Below, piece by piece: positions 8,729 to 16,398 of a stretch of 64,000 nucleotides of DNA. Location: assembly GCA_015075745.1 (NCBI GenBank), contig JABTTW010000001.1, forward strand, positions 2,666,001 to 2,730,000. Reading direction: 5' to 3'. Position numbers and translations under genes: made by a program. The notes below the pieces were generated by a model. It was not told the origin of the DNA, did not search any database, and worked only from the letters and a program-made list of their open reading frames with translations. Position 1 is the first letter of the stretch; each line of letters opens with the position of its first letter. The DNA comes from Planctomycetia bacterium (lineage in GTDB: Bacteria; Planctomycetota; Phycisphaerae; UBA1845; UTPLA1).

Positions 8729-8994
8729 TTCAGCACTTCCTCCAGGATCTGCTTGTCCAGAATCAGGTCGGCCACCGCCTTCTTTAGCCGGCGGTTCTCG
8801 ATCTCCAGCTCCTTGAGCTGCTTGGCCGCCTCGGCCTTCATCCCGCCGTACTGGTTCCGCCAGCGGTGAAGGGTCGGCTCGCTGACTTCCAGCCGCTGGC
8901 ACACCTGACCGATGCTCGCCCCGGCCGTCAGCATCGCGTCCGCCTCACGCAGCTTGGCGATGATCTGCTCCGGGCCATGTCGTCTTCGCTTCAT
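8719..8994 (-). CDS. IS3-family transposase OrfA (helix-turn-helix)
   Basis: A 91-residue protein with the OrfA layout. An N-terminal helix-turn-helix (IIAKLREADAMLTAG, IGQVCQRLEVSEPTLHRWRNQYGG) binds the terminal repeats. A leucine-zipper coiled coil (LKELEIENRRLKKAVADLI) multimerises. I chose ATG 8994 because GGAG lies about 8 nt upstream; the frame is open one codon further (TTG). It ends at TAG 8719-8721, directly after the slippery heptamer that leads into OrfB. Confidence 0.9.
   Translation of the reverse strand: MKRRRHGPEQIIAKLREADAMLTAGASIGQVCQRLEVSEPTLHRWRNQYGGMKAEAAKQLKELEIENRRLKKAVADLILDKQILEEVLKGK
8722..8728 (-). promoter_or_regulatory. Programmed -1 frameshift site G GGA AAA
   Basis: On the minus strand orfA ends AAG GGA AAA TAG. 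The heptamer GGGAAAA fits the X XXY YYZ rule in the orfA frame. Slipping back one base gives GGG AAA ATA, exactly the orfB frame. This is the standard way IS3 elements make the OrfAB transposase. Confidence 0.85.
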
Positions 8995-9025
8995 CAAGAA
9001 TCTCCTTGCCCATCCGGGCAGTTAA

Positions 9026-9047
9026 GACTCTCATAAGAACTGGATCA
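9026..9047. repeat. Right terminal inverted repeat of the IS3 element
   Basis: Read on the minus strand it begins TGATCCAGTTCTTATGAGAG and pairs with the left end. It lies about 30 nt upstream of the orfA start, as expected for the transcription-proximal end. Confidence 0.75.
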
Positions 9048-10055
9048 AGTCTCGGGGAGCAGGTCATCACGCCTGCCATTAACACACTGCTGCCTGAATT
9101 GTCGAAATATCGGCAAGCTGCTCGATTTCTTGCGGCATCATGCGCACTGAATGCCGAGACAGGCGACATGACTGCATGCGCGAGGGATCTGGATGGCATT
9201 TATCGATTGGCAAGACTGTTTGACGGCGGGTATCAGTGGCTGATCGCCATGCTTGTTGACGTAAGCATTGAGGCGCATCACTTGTCATGGATCGAGCGCG
9301 TCATCAACCGCGTCGGACTGGATGCCACCCACTTGGCGACCATCCAGGGCCAGCTTGAGCGAACGCAAAATGGTCCCGACTTTCAAGGGTCGATGATGTC
9401 GGAGCGCGTCATGTTCCTTGATACCTATCAATGGGCGCGGTCGGGAACGGGAGGCGGCTTTGCCGCTCTATCGGGCTTGATAGCGGGCGGTCCGGGGACC
9501 GGCTCGTCAATTAACATTTGGGGGTACCTTCCCGCGCTGCCGAGCCTGGACGTGGTGTACGGGCTGGGCATGTACGCGGAACTCGTCGAAGCCACGCAGG
9601 AGCCTGGACCACAGTCACTCAAGCGAGCCAAGCAGGCCGAATCCAAAGCGATGTCTGCGCCGGCGTACCACGTCTATTCCCGGATCATGTTGCCGTCACT
9701 GTCGCGCTCGGTCGAATTGTGGCTACGCGGGGTCGGCTCCAAGCGGGCGATGATCGCCGCCCTGGCCTGCGAGCGGTATCGGCTGGCCAACGGCGAGTGG
9801 CCGGAATCGCTGACCGACCTCGTTCCGCATTACCTCAAGGCCGTCCCGGTCGATCCGTTCGACGATGCGCCGATTCGCTACGCCGTCACGCCCGAGGGGA
9901 TCAGTCTCTGGTCCATCGGCGAGGACCTCAAGGACGACGGGGGCGACACCAAACGCCGCGAGAAGCAGACCGCCAGCAACAAGCCCACCGACTGGGGCTG
10001 GGTGATTCTCAATCCCGACCTTCGCGGCAAGCCTCTTCCGGAGCCGACGAAATAA
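9048..10055 (+). pseudogene. 3' part of the IS-interrupted membrane-anchored protein gene
   Basis: About 335 residues without a plausible start of their own; the first in-frame ATG (9006) lies inside the insertion sequence. The fragment has an alpha-helical middle (LLPELSKYRQAARFLAASC, ACARDLDGIYRLARLF) and a C-terminal block, ALACERYRLANGEWPESL...VPVDPFDDAPIRYAV...WSIGEDLKDDGG. That block recurs in uncharacterised planctomycete proteins with an N-terminal membrane anchor. Together with 7185-7750 it makes up one disrupted gene. Transcription from the element could still express this fragment, but a functional product is unlikely. Confidence 0.7.
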
Positions 10056-10088
10056 TCATTTTCTGAATTCGGCGTACTGCGTCATCCA

Positions 10089-10110
10089 CGTCCGGCAGGG
10101 GCGCCGGACG
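10089..10110. terminator. Stem-loop between convergent genes
   Basis: Perfect 8-bp stem CGTCCGGC/GCCGGACG with a 6-nt loop, centred between the ends of the split gene (plus) and pheT (minus). It lacks a T-run on either side but is placed to end both transcripts. Confidence 0.45.
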
Positions 10111-10135
10111 CTACGGTTGCGCAATTGCGAGCGAT

Positions 10136-12529
10136 TTATCCGCGAAGCTCCAGTCCGATCGCGCTAAGGTGCTTTTTGAAGCTGTCCTGAAACGTGCGGA
10201 TGTCTTCTTCGCTGAGCGTGCCGTCGTCCTTGCCGATCTCGGCGCGGAAGGTGAGGCTGCGCTTGCCCTGCGGAATGGACCCGCCCTGGTAGGCATCGAC
10301 AAACTCGACGCGTCGAAGCTGGGCGTGCGAATACTTCGCCAGTTCCTGCCTCACCGCTTCGTAGCGTCGGCCCGCGTCGCAGAGGGTTGAGAAGTCCAGC
10401 CGGACGCGCGGGAACTTCGGCAGCGCGGGCAGCTTCTCATGCCGACCGAGCAGATCGACGACCGCCGACAGATCGATCTCGCAAAGCGCCATCGAGACGG
10501 CCTTGAGCCGCTCGTCGATCTTCTGCTTGCACGCCAGCGGCAGGATCGTCGCCCGGCCTATCGTCCGATCGCCGGTGCGCACCTCGGCGATGCGCATCTC
10601 GTCCTCCCAGGGCTTCGCGCTGGTTGCCTCGGCGAAATCGATGGAGCCTTCGAACACCTGCATGGCCCAGCCGGCCAGCGCACCGCGCAGTCGATCCCAG
10701 ACCGTGCCGTCCGCCTTCGCGCCTGACTGCGCCACGAGCAGGGCCATGTGCCGCCGCTGCGACTTCTCCACTTCCTTGATGCCGGGGAAGAAGGCGCTGC
10801 CGATCTCGATCAGGTTAAACCGCTCGTAGTGATGGCGGTTGCGGTCGGCCATGGCCAGCAGGCCCGGAGCAAGCGACTGCCGCAGGCGCGAGCAATTGTC
10901 CGCGGCGGGGTTTCGCAGGGTGATGCACTCGCCGGGCTCGAAGCCGAGCGCCTTGACCCAGTCGTCGTCGTACCAGATGTAATCGTGCACCTCGACGAAA
11001 TCGCCGCCGACGCAGAAGTAGTCGAGCGTGCGCTGCTCCAGCGCGAGATCGGCGGACGGCTCGTAATAGCGCGCCGCCACGGTCGGCAGGACCGGGTCGA
11101 TGTTGTTGTAGCCCACGAAGCGCGCGACCTCCTCGATGAGGTCCGCCTCGATGGCGATGTCTTTTGTCGCCCGATAGGACGGCGGCGTGACGAGCAGCTT
11201 CGCGCCGTTGCGCCGGCAGGTGAACTCCAGCTTCGTCAGAATCTTGCAGATCTCGTCGGGCGTTACCGGCTTGCCGATGAAGCGCGCGGCGAAGGCGCAG
11301 TCCAGCTCGATCGTCGGCGCCTTCTTCGGCGCGGGGTAGCAGTCTGACAGCGCGCTGGCGACTTCCAGGCCCGGCAACTCGGCCGAGGCGAGCCGGTGAA
11401 ACCTCGCGATTCCCAGCACGGTGTTCGCCGGGTCGAGCGACTTCTCAAATCGGGCGCTGGCCTCGGTGCGATGGCCCATGGCCGTGGCGGCGCGGCGGAT
11501 TGTCGCGGCGTCGAAGTTCGCCGACTCCAGCAGCACGGTCTGCGTCTTCGCGCCGACTTCCGTCTCGGCCCCGCCCATGATGCCGGCGATGGCGACGCTC
11601 TTGCGGTCACACTGGATCATCAGCGCACCGTCCGGCATGGTGCGCGATACGCCGTCGAGCGTGGTGAACTTTTCCTTCGGCGAGGCCGTGGCGACCTGAA
11701 TGTTCGTCAGCCGCGCCCCGTCAAAGGCGTGCATCGGCTGGCCGAGCTCCATCATGATGTAGTTGGTCAGATCGACCAGCAGATCGATCGGCCGCTGCCC
11801 GCAAAGTGCCAGCCGGGCCTGCATCCACAGCGGCGATGGCTGCGCCGCGAGGCCGCGCATGAGCAGGCCGGTGTACCGCGGGCACTTCGCCGGGTCGTCG
11901 ATCTCGATGGGAATCTCCGGCAGGCTGTCGGTCGGCAGTTCGCCGAGATCGGTCACGTCATATTTTTTCAGCGGCAGGTCGAGCATCGCGGCGACTTCGC
12001 GGGCGATGCCGTAATGGCCCCAGCAGTCCGGCCGATGCGTGATGGACTTGTTATCAATCTCGATGATCCAGTCGTCGAACAAGGCGGGGTCGATCGACGA
12101 GCCCGGCTTCGTGCCCGGCGGCAGGACGATGGCATTCGCCCCGACCTGCACGAGGCCCAGGGCCTGACCGGCGACGATCATGCCTTCGGACGGTCGGCCG
12201 GCGGGGTCGGTGGTGCCAAAGGTGTGGCCCGCGACCTTCGCCCCCGGTGGGCCGTAAATGACCAGCGAACCGGCCACAAGGTCGGGCGCGGCGGAGAGGG
12301 TGGCGTACTGCTTGTCGGCGATGAGCGTCACCTTCTGCAGCTTCACCTCGCCGGGCACGCGCTCGACGCCGTCGATCCGCGCCGCGACGAGGCCAGAGAA
12401 GTTCGCCTCGTGATGCTCAATGCCGTCCACCTCGGCGGCGGTGATGGTGAAACGAAGGGCCAATTCCCGCGGGTCAGTGCCGGACGGAACGGCGACGAAG
12501 TCTTTGAGCCAGTTGAGAGAGATCAGCAT
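10136..12529 (-). CDS. pheT: Phenylalanine--tRNA ligase beta subunit
   Basis: The 797-residue protein is a full-length bacterial PheT, the beta subunit of the alpha2-beta2 enzyme that charges tRNA-Phe. The N-terminal segment (MLISLNWLKDFV) is followed by the EMAP/OB-fold tRNA-binding domain (about 40-150), the B3/B4 editing region (about 210-400, with NYIMMELGQPMHAFDGARL), the B5 domain (about 405-475), the catalytic-like core (about 490-690) and the anticodon-binding ferredoxin-like domain (last 95 residues, FPRVRLDFSTLCD). Unusually it does not directly follow pheS; about 1.1 kb with four small genes intervenes. A TAATAC-like -10 box lies about 10 nt before the ATG and no binding site is visible, so it may have its own short-leader promoter. 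Confidence 0.95.
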   Translation of the reverse strand: MLISLNWLKDFVAVPSGTDPRELALRFTITAAEVDGIEHHEANFSGLVAARIDGVERVPGEVKLQKVTLIADKQYATLSAAPDLVAGSLVIYGPPGAKVAGHTFGTTDPAGRPSEGMIVAGQALGLVQVGANAIVLPPGTKPGSSIDPALFDDWIIEIDNKSITHRPDCWGHYGIAREVAAMLDLPLKKYDVTDLGELPTDSLPEIPIEIDDPAKCPRYTGLLMRGLAAQPSPLWMQARLALCGQRPIDLLVDLTNYIMMELGQPMHAFDGARLTNIQVATASPKEKFTTLDGVSRTMPDGALMIQCDRKSVAIAGIMGGAETEVGAKTQTVLLESANFDAATIRRAATAMGHRTEASARFEKSLDPANTVLGIARFHRLASAELPGLEVASALSDCYPAPKKAPTIELDCAFAARFIGKPVTPDEICKILTKLEFTCRRNGAKLLVTPPSYRATKDIAIEADLIEEVARFVGYNNIDPVLPTVAARYYEPSADLALEQRTLDYFCVGGDFVEVHDYIWYDDDWVKALGFEPGECITLRNPAADNCSRLRQSLAPGLLAMADRNRHHYERFNLIEIGSAFFPGIKEVEKSQRRHMALLVAQSGAKADGTVWDRLRGALAGWAMQVFEGSIDFAEATSAKPWEDEMRIAEVRTGDRTIGRATILPLACKQKIDERLKAVSMALCEIDLSAVVDLLGRHEKLPALPKFPRVRLDFSTLCDAGRRYEAVRQELAKYSHAQLRRVEFVDAYQGGSIPQGKRSLTFRAEIGKDDGTLSEEDIRTFQDSFKKHLSAIGLELRG

Positions 12530-12585
12530 GGGTGCGTATTATGCGGAAGTGGGCGGGAAAGTCGATTCAAATGGGGGCGCTAGGA

Positions 12586-12855
12586 TCAGGCGGCCGCGAG
12601 GGGGCGAACATCTTCCGCCGTAAGTGGTTTCTCGTGAAGGCTGTTTAGTACTTGATTGATGTCTTCCAGGCTTGCCTGCATCGGTGACGTGATCTCAACT
12701 CCAATGGCCCGACCATCGCCGGTGAAATCGACGACCAGCCCTTTGTCGCGCTTCTCAGTTCTTGCCGAAGTGTCCCCAGGCTTGCGATCAAGGTACAAGT
12801 ACGCGGCAAGCGGCCGTCCTCGTCGAAATGTGCCTTCCAGGTACCTGTGCTTCAT
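12586..12855 (-). CDS. DUF2283-like small protein
   Basis: 89 residues from ATG 12855, chosen because MKHRYLEGTFRRGRPLAAYL is where the similarity to small DUF2283-type proteins begins; the frame is open up to 12897. The core LVVDFTGDGRAIGVEITSP is the typical DUF2283 strand-turn-strand, and PLTAEDVRPLAAA is a usual ending. Members are poorly characterised and often lie beside toxin-antitoxin genes. Here it follows a 35-residue antitoxin-like frame and hicBA, within the pheS-pheT gap. It may be part of a toxin-antitoxin cluster. Confidence 0.6.
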   Translation of the reverse strand: MKHRYLEGTFRRGRPLAAYLYLDRKPGDTSARTEKRDKGLVVDFTGDGRAIGVEITSPMQASLEDINQVLNSLHEKPLTAEDVRPLAAA

Positions 12856-13008
12856 GGTTCTATCCGCCGGCATTCTCAATCGCGCACGCAGTCGCATTGA
12901 AAAAACTAAATGGAGTACCGGGGCGAAGCATCACTTCCTACGTCGAGCAGCCCGGTCCCTGCGAGTTCGTCGCGCGGTAGCTTTCGCGCCGTCAGCCCTC
13001 TCCTGCGA

Positions 13009-13116
13009 CTACCAAAAGGATAATTCCTCATCGCGGGTCATGCTCTTGACCAACGAATAGACTTCGGTAGCGCCACGCCGCTGCATCGCAATGCAGTCAA
13101 TCTTCTTTTTCCGCAT
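13009..13116 (-). CDS. Very short antitoxin-like ORF, possibly truncated
   Basis: ATG 13116 to TAG 13009 gives 35 residues, MRKKKIDCIAMQRRGATEVY followed by a segment ending MTRDEELSFW. The pattern (a short basic start, DC..M, then a helix ending with EELxFW) recalls small antitoxin-like proteins that normally continue with a charged helix such as RERTEELR. Past the TAG the same frame resumes with ERADGAKATARRTRRDRAARRRK and stops at 12931, so the TAG may be a nonsense mutation in a gene of about 61 codons. There is no strong binding site. It lies directly after hicA (17 nt) and before the DUF2283-like gene. Confidence 0.4.
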   Translation of the reverse strand: MRKKKIDCIAMQRRGATEVYSLVKSMTRDEELSFW

Positions 13117-13133
13117 ACGTTGCACTGGCTCTT

Positions 13134-13364
13134 TTAGGCCCGTTCCAGGAGCCTGAAATACTCATCCCGATCAATCCCGGCGGTCCTCAGATTATTGCGG
13201 ATGATCGAAACGGAAACTTCGTCGTATGTTGGAATCACGATAGGCCGCAGCACGCCCGGTTTGGTATAGCTCCGGTGGCTGCCTTCCTGTCTTGCAAATG
13301 TGAATCCCGCGGCCAGAAAGACCTTTTCCAATGTACGCCAATTCAAGGGAGTCATTCGCGGCAT
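13134..13364 (-). CDS. hicA: HicA-type toxin (mRNA interferase)
   Basis: The 76-residue protein has the HicA double-stranded-RNA-binding-like fold signature. The first helix TLEKVFLAAGFTFAR is followed by the catalytic-histidine strand EGSHRSYTKPG, then VIPTYDEVSVSIIRNNLRTAGI. HicA toxins cleave mRNA and are neutralised by HicB. The conserved G-S-H is intact, so the toxin is probably active. It begins 2 nt after the hicB stop, so translation is likely coupled and the antitoxin is made first. Confidence 0.85.
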   Translation of the reverse strand: MPRMTPLNWRTLEKVFLAAGFTFARQEGSHRSYTKPGVLRPIVIPTYDEVSVSIIRNNLRTAGIDRDEYFRLLERA

Positions 13365-13366
13365 AT

Positions 13367-13630
13367 TTAGACCGCCACTGCATGTCGTTCAACTCCCACC
13401 CAGACGGGTGCGATCCAAGTGCTGCCCTGTCGCGTGTACCCGCATTCCTCAAGAATCGTTTCCAAAGTCCCCGCATCGGTTGCAGTCTTGAGAAAGCACC
13501 GCACCGCCTCATCGACGGCCTCCCGCGCCGCCTGCGGCGAAGGGCCGCTGCTCATCACGTCCAGCGGGAGCGCGTGCGCGATGTACTGCGAGCCTTCCTT
13601 CCAGATGTTGATTGTGCAGTCAAGATTCAT
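13367..13630 (-). CDS. hicB: HicB-family antitoxin
   Basis: 87 residues from ATG 13630, chosen for the GAGGGAGG about 7 nt upstream; the frame is open to a TTG at 13648. It shows the HicB partial RNase-H-like fold: INIWKEGSQYIAHALPLDV, then GPSPQAAREAVDEAVRCFL. It would bind and block HicA. No C-terminal DNA-binding domain (RHH or HTH) is evident, so autoregulation may need another factor. It lies 22 nt downstream of pheS on the same strand, so it is probably co-transcribed with pheS. Confidence 0.8.
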   Translation of the reverse strand: MNLDCTINIWKEGSQYIAHALPLDVMSSGPSPQAAREAVDEAVRCFLKTATDAGTLETILEECGYTRQGSTWIAPVWVGVERHAVAV

Positions 13631-13652
13631 GGCGCACCTCCCTCTCAAGGTA

Positions 13653-14708
13653 TTATACGGGGTTTCCGCTCAATCTCTGCGGGTTGACCATGCCGCGAAT
13701 GTCGCCGCTGTTGAGAATCCGAATATCTCCCACCCCGTACTTCATCATCGCCAGCCGCGTCAGGCCCAGCCCGAAGGCAAACCCCGTGTACTCGTGCGGG
13801 TCGATGTTGCCGTGCCGCAGCACGTTCGGATGCACCATGCCGCAGGGCAGAATCTCCACCCACCCGCTTCGCTTGCAGGTGGCGCATCCGCTGCCGCCGC
13901 AGATCGCGCAGCTCATGTCCAGCTCGAAGCCCGGCTCGACGAACGGGAAAAACCCCGGCCGCAGGCGGACTTCCACATCCCGCTGAAACACCTCGCGCAA
14001 AAGCAGCTTCATGAACGCGATGAGATGGGCGATGGAAATATCCTTGTCGATCAGCAGGCCCTCAAGCTGATAAAACGTATTCTCGTGCGAGGCGTCGATC
14101 GCCTCATAGCGAAAGCACCGCCCGGGTGCGATGACCCGTAGCGGTGGGCCGAAGCGCTGCATCGCCCGAACCTGACACGGGCTGGTATGCGTGCGAAGCA
14201 GCCAGCCGTTGGTGAGCCAGAAGGTGTCCTGCGTGTCGCGGGCCGGGTGATCGGCGGGGATGTTCAGCGCTTCGAAGTTGTAGAACTCCGTCTCCATCTC
14301 CGGACCGCCGACCACGGCGAAGCCCAGGCTGGTGAAGATGCGCTCCACCTCGCGCTGCACGGCGGTGACGGGGTGAAGGCTGCCGCGCTGGGCGGCGGGC
14401 GGCGGAAGCGTCGGGTCGAAATCGGCGGACTGCTTCTTCGCCCCGGCGACCTCGCCCTTCCGCACGCCATCGAGCGCCGCGGCGAACAGCTCCTTGACCG
14501 CGTTCTTGGCCTGATTGATCGCCTGCCCGGCGAGCCCGCGCTGGTCCGGCGGGAAGGACTTGATGGTGCCGAGGGCCTCGGCGAGCGGGCCCTTGGTCAG
14601 CTTGGACTCCGCGCCGCGAAGGGCGTCGGCGGACTTGGCCTCGGCAACAGCAGCAGCGGCGTCGGTCCTGACCTGGGCGAGAAGTTTTTCGAGCGCGGCG
14701 AGGTCCAT
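13653..14708 (-). CDS. pheS: Phenylalanine--tRNA ligase alpha subunit
   Basis: The 351-residue protein is a full-length PheS, the catalytic alpha subunit. An N-terminal coiled coil (about 1-90) is followed by a class II synthetase core. Motif 2 lies around RVIAPGRCFRYEAIDASHENTF; the phenylalanine pocket is at FFPFVEPGFELDM; motif 3 is GFAFGLGLTRLAMMKYGV. A CAICGGSGCATCKRSGW insert carries four cysteines that could hold a metal. AGGA lies 8 nt upstream of the ATG. Downstream on the same strand come hicBA rather than pheT, an unusual break in the normal pheST operon. Confidence 0.95.
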   Translation of the reverse strand: MDLAALEKLLAQVRTDAAAAVAEAKSADALRGAESKLTKGPLAEALGTIKSFPPDQRGLAGQAINQAKNAVKELFAAALDGVRKGEVAGAKKQSADFDPTLPPPAAQRGSLHPVTAVQREVERIFTSLGFAVVGGPEMETEFYNFEALNIPADHPARDTQDTFWLTNGWLLRTHTSPCQVRAMQRFGPPLRVIAPGRCFRYEAIDASHENTFYQLEGLLIDKDISIAHLIAFMKLLLREVFQRDVEVRLRPGFFPFVEPGFELDMSCAICGGSGCATCKRSGWVEILPCGMVHPNVLRHGNIDPHEYTGFAFGLGLTRLAMMKYGVGDIRILNSGDIRGMVNPQRLSGNPV

Positions 14709-14794
14709 AAAGGGTCCTGAAAAGTACGATTCAGAGCGGTATTGATACGGGACGGGAGCGATGCGGGCAAGGTGATGAAAAGGCGGTCGGTGGA

Positions 14795-15043
14795 TCAGCC
14801 GCGGCGCTTGCGTCGATCCGGCTGGTGGGCGTGTCCGTTTCCGATCACTTCGATGCCGGCAACGTGAAGGAACGGGATCAATGTGTACTTGTCAGACCTC
14901 GGCTCGGCAACGAGGATTTGCGACTTCATCACAACGACAAGGCTGGGATTGCGAACATCGTATGCAGCACCGCTGCTTGCCCGAATGCGAAACGGGTGAA
15001 ACGGCTCCTTCTCGACAAGCTCACGAATCGAGGCGATTGTCAT
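14795..15043 (-). CDS. Small uncharacterised protein
   Basis: 82 residues beginning MTIASIRELVEKEPFHPFRI, followed by DVRNPSLVVV and a strand-rich C-terminal half ending in a basic tail (RRKRRG). Short proteins starting with a helix and PFxPFxI, then a strand with HPE/NPS, are common in planctomycetes and have no known role. It lies upstream of pheS on the same strand with an 86-nt gap, divergent from arsR. Confidence 0.6.
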   Translation of the reverse strand: MTIASIRELVEKEPFHPFRIRASSGAAYDVRNPSLVVVMKSQILVAEPRSDKYTLIPFLHVAGIEVIGNGHAHQPDRRKRRG

Positions 15044-15126
15044 AGCAACATCATAGGTCCGCGGCGGTATTGCATCAATAACTCGACTTGCGGCATATAT
15101 TTACAGTTTCCACAGCACGCGACGAC

Positions 15127-15156
15127 TTGACATCAATCTGGATCCATTGCTATCAT
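15127..15156 (+). promoter_or_regulatory. Promoter and probable ArsR operator of the ars operon
   Basis: TTGACA (15127-15132) and TATCAT (15151-15156) are separated by 18 nt, a good sigma-70-type match. The spacer contains the 8-bp palindrome TGGATCCA within CAATCTGGATCCATTG, a natural site for repression by ArsR. The predicted start site falls at or one base before the ATG at 15164, so the arsR transcript may be leaderless. Confidence 0.7.
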
Positions 15157-15163
15157 TTGCACA

Positions 15164-15550
15164 ATGACGCAAATAAACAAAACTACCTGCGGCCCCCCCA
15201 ACCGCCCCTGCTGCCAGGATGTCGCCGAGCTCATCGAGCCGAAGTTCTTCCGCGCCCTGTGCGACCCCAATCGCGTCGCCATCCTCGCCCGCCTCGCCCA
15301 ATGCGGAAGATCCTGCACCGTCGGCGAAATCGCCTGCTGCTGCCCCGTCGACGTATCCGTCGTCTCGCGGCACCTGGCCATCCTTCGCGACGCGGGCATT
15401 CTGGAAGCGACCCGCCGTGGCAAGGAGGTTTATTACTGCGTCCGGTTCGACACGTTTGTGTCGACCCTCCGCGTCATCGCCGACGCCATTGAGTCTTGTT
15501 GTCCACCACCACAAAAAAAGGTTCCCCTTAAGAAGGAGAAACGCAAGTGA
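15164..15550 (+). CDS. arsR: ArsR-family arsenic-responsive repressor
   Basis: A 128-residue winged-helix ArsR/SmtB protein. The recognition helix region (VDVSVVSRHLAILRDAG) follows the cysteine cluster CCC at 58-60 (EIACCCPVD), the usual trivalent As/Sb binding site. More Cys at 9, 16, 17, 47 and 51 and a C-terminal ESCCPPP could add ligands. Binding of arsenite would release the operator seen just upstream. Its stop overlaps the arsM start by 4 nt (GTGA), so the two are translationally coupled. No ribosome binding site precedes the ATG, consistent with a leaderless message. Confidence 0.9.
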   Translation: MTQINKTTCGPPNRPCCQDVAELIEPKFFRALCDPNRVAILARLAQCGRSCTVGEIACCCPVDVSVVSRHLAILRDAGILEATRRGKEVYYCVRFDTFVSTLRVIADAIESCCPPPQKKVPLKKEKRK

Positions 15551-16362
15551 ATACCCCGATCGACGTTCGAAAGATGGTCTCCGAATCCTACACCCATGCC
15601 GTCAACAATCCCGGCACCGGCTGCTGCGGCGGAAGTTGCTGCCCCACGCAAAAAGGCGCCCTCGCCAAGCTCGCCGGCTACGACTCCCAGGAGCTGGCCG
15701 CCCTTCCCGTCGAAGCCGTCATCAACTCCTTCGGCTGCGGCAATCCGCTTGCCTTCAGCGAAGTGCAGCCCGGCGACGTCGTGCTCGACCTGGGCAGCGG
15801 CGCGGGAATCGACCTGATCATCGCCGCGAAGATGGTCGGCCCGACCGGCCGCGTCATCGGCGTGGACATGACCGACGCCATGATCGAAAAGGCCCGGGCA
15901 AACATCGCCGCGGCGGGGATGAAGAACATCGAAATCCGAAAGGGCATCATCGAAGAGATGCCCGTCGAGTCGGGAACGGTCGATTGGGTCATCTCCAACT
16001 GCGTGATCAATCTCTCACCGGACAAGCCGCGCGTCTTCGCGGAGATCGCCCGGGTACTCAGGCCCGGCGGGAAGATGCGCGTGTCGGACATCGTCGTGCG
16101 CGAACTACCCGAAGCGGTGCGCAAGAACGCCGCGCTGTATAGTAGTTGCATCGCCGGGGCGATCGGCGAAGAGGACTACCTCGCAGGCCTCAAAGATGCG
16201 GGACTCCTCGATGCGGAGGTGCGCGATCGGCATTTATACGACGCGCCGCAGATCGAGGCCCTGGTCGGGTCTGAACTGGGATTGAATGCCGAGACAGCCG
16301 GCCTCGCGAAGACGACCGTCGGAAATGTCTGGAGTGCGATCTTCTACGCAAGAAAGCCCTGA
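15547..16362 (+). CDS. arsM: Arsenite S-adenosylmethionine methyltransferase
   Basis: 271 residues from GTG 15547; GAAGGAG lies just upstream inside arsR. Class I SAM methyltransferase fold with motif I DLGSGAG (81-87) and GVDMTDAM (about 105-112). The three cysteines required in ArsM enzymes are present: Cys64 (SFGCGNP), Cys152 (SNCVINLS) and Cys201 (SSCIAGA). An extra N-terminal Cys cluster (GCCGGSCC, 26-32) may help bind arsenite. The enzyme methylates As(III) stepwise to volatile species. It lies between arsR and the efflux gene. Confidence 0.95.
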   Translation: MNTPIDVRKMVSESYTHAVNNPGTGCCGGSCCPTQKGALAKLAGYDSQELAALPVEAVINSFGCGNPLAFSEVQPGDVVLDLGSGAGIDLIIAAKMVGPTGRVIGVDMTDAMIEKARANIAAAGMKNIEIRKGIIEEMPVESGTVDWVISNCVINLSPDKPRVFAEIARVLRPGGKMRVSDIVVRELPEAVRKNAALYSSCIAGAIGEEDYLAGLKDAGLLDAEVRDRHLYDAPQIEALVGSELGLNAETAGLAKTTVGNVWSAIFYARKP

Positions 16363-16398
16363 CCCACCGGTCGATGTAAATTCAATAGGAATTTCGCG

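Larger units (their letters stand above)
7751..9047 (-). mobile_element. IS3-family insertion sequence (orfA/orfB)
   Basis: A 1,297-bp element on the minus strand with the two overlapping transposase frames of the IS3 family and IS3-like TG...CA termini. The ends form an imperfect inverted repeat of 22 nt (7751-7772 and 9026-9047, 18 matches). The transposase most resembles IS3-family members with the GSPWENGY...ESFNGKLRDELL signature (IS407/IS51-like). Flanks are ATTTA on the left and AGTCT on the right, so no direct target duplication is seen. A GC-rich self-complementary stretch sits near the left end (7827-7888). It is inserted in, and disrupts, a host gene. Confidence 0.9.

Noticed and set aside
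11396..12583. Plus-strand open frame opposite pheT
   Set aside because: Antisense to clearly recognised PheT domains, with no motif of its own.
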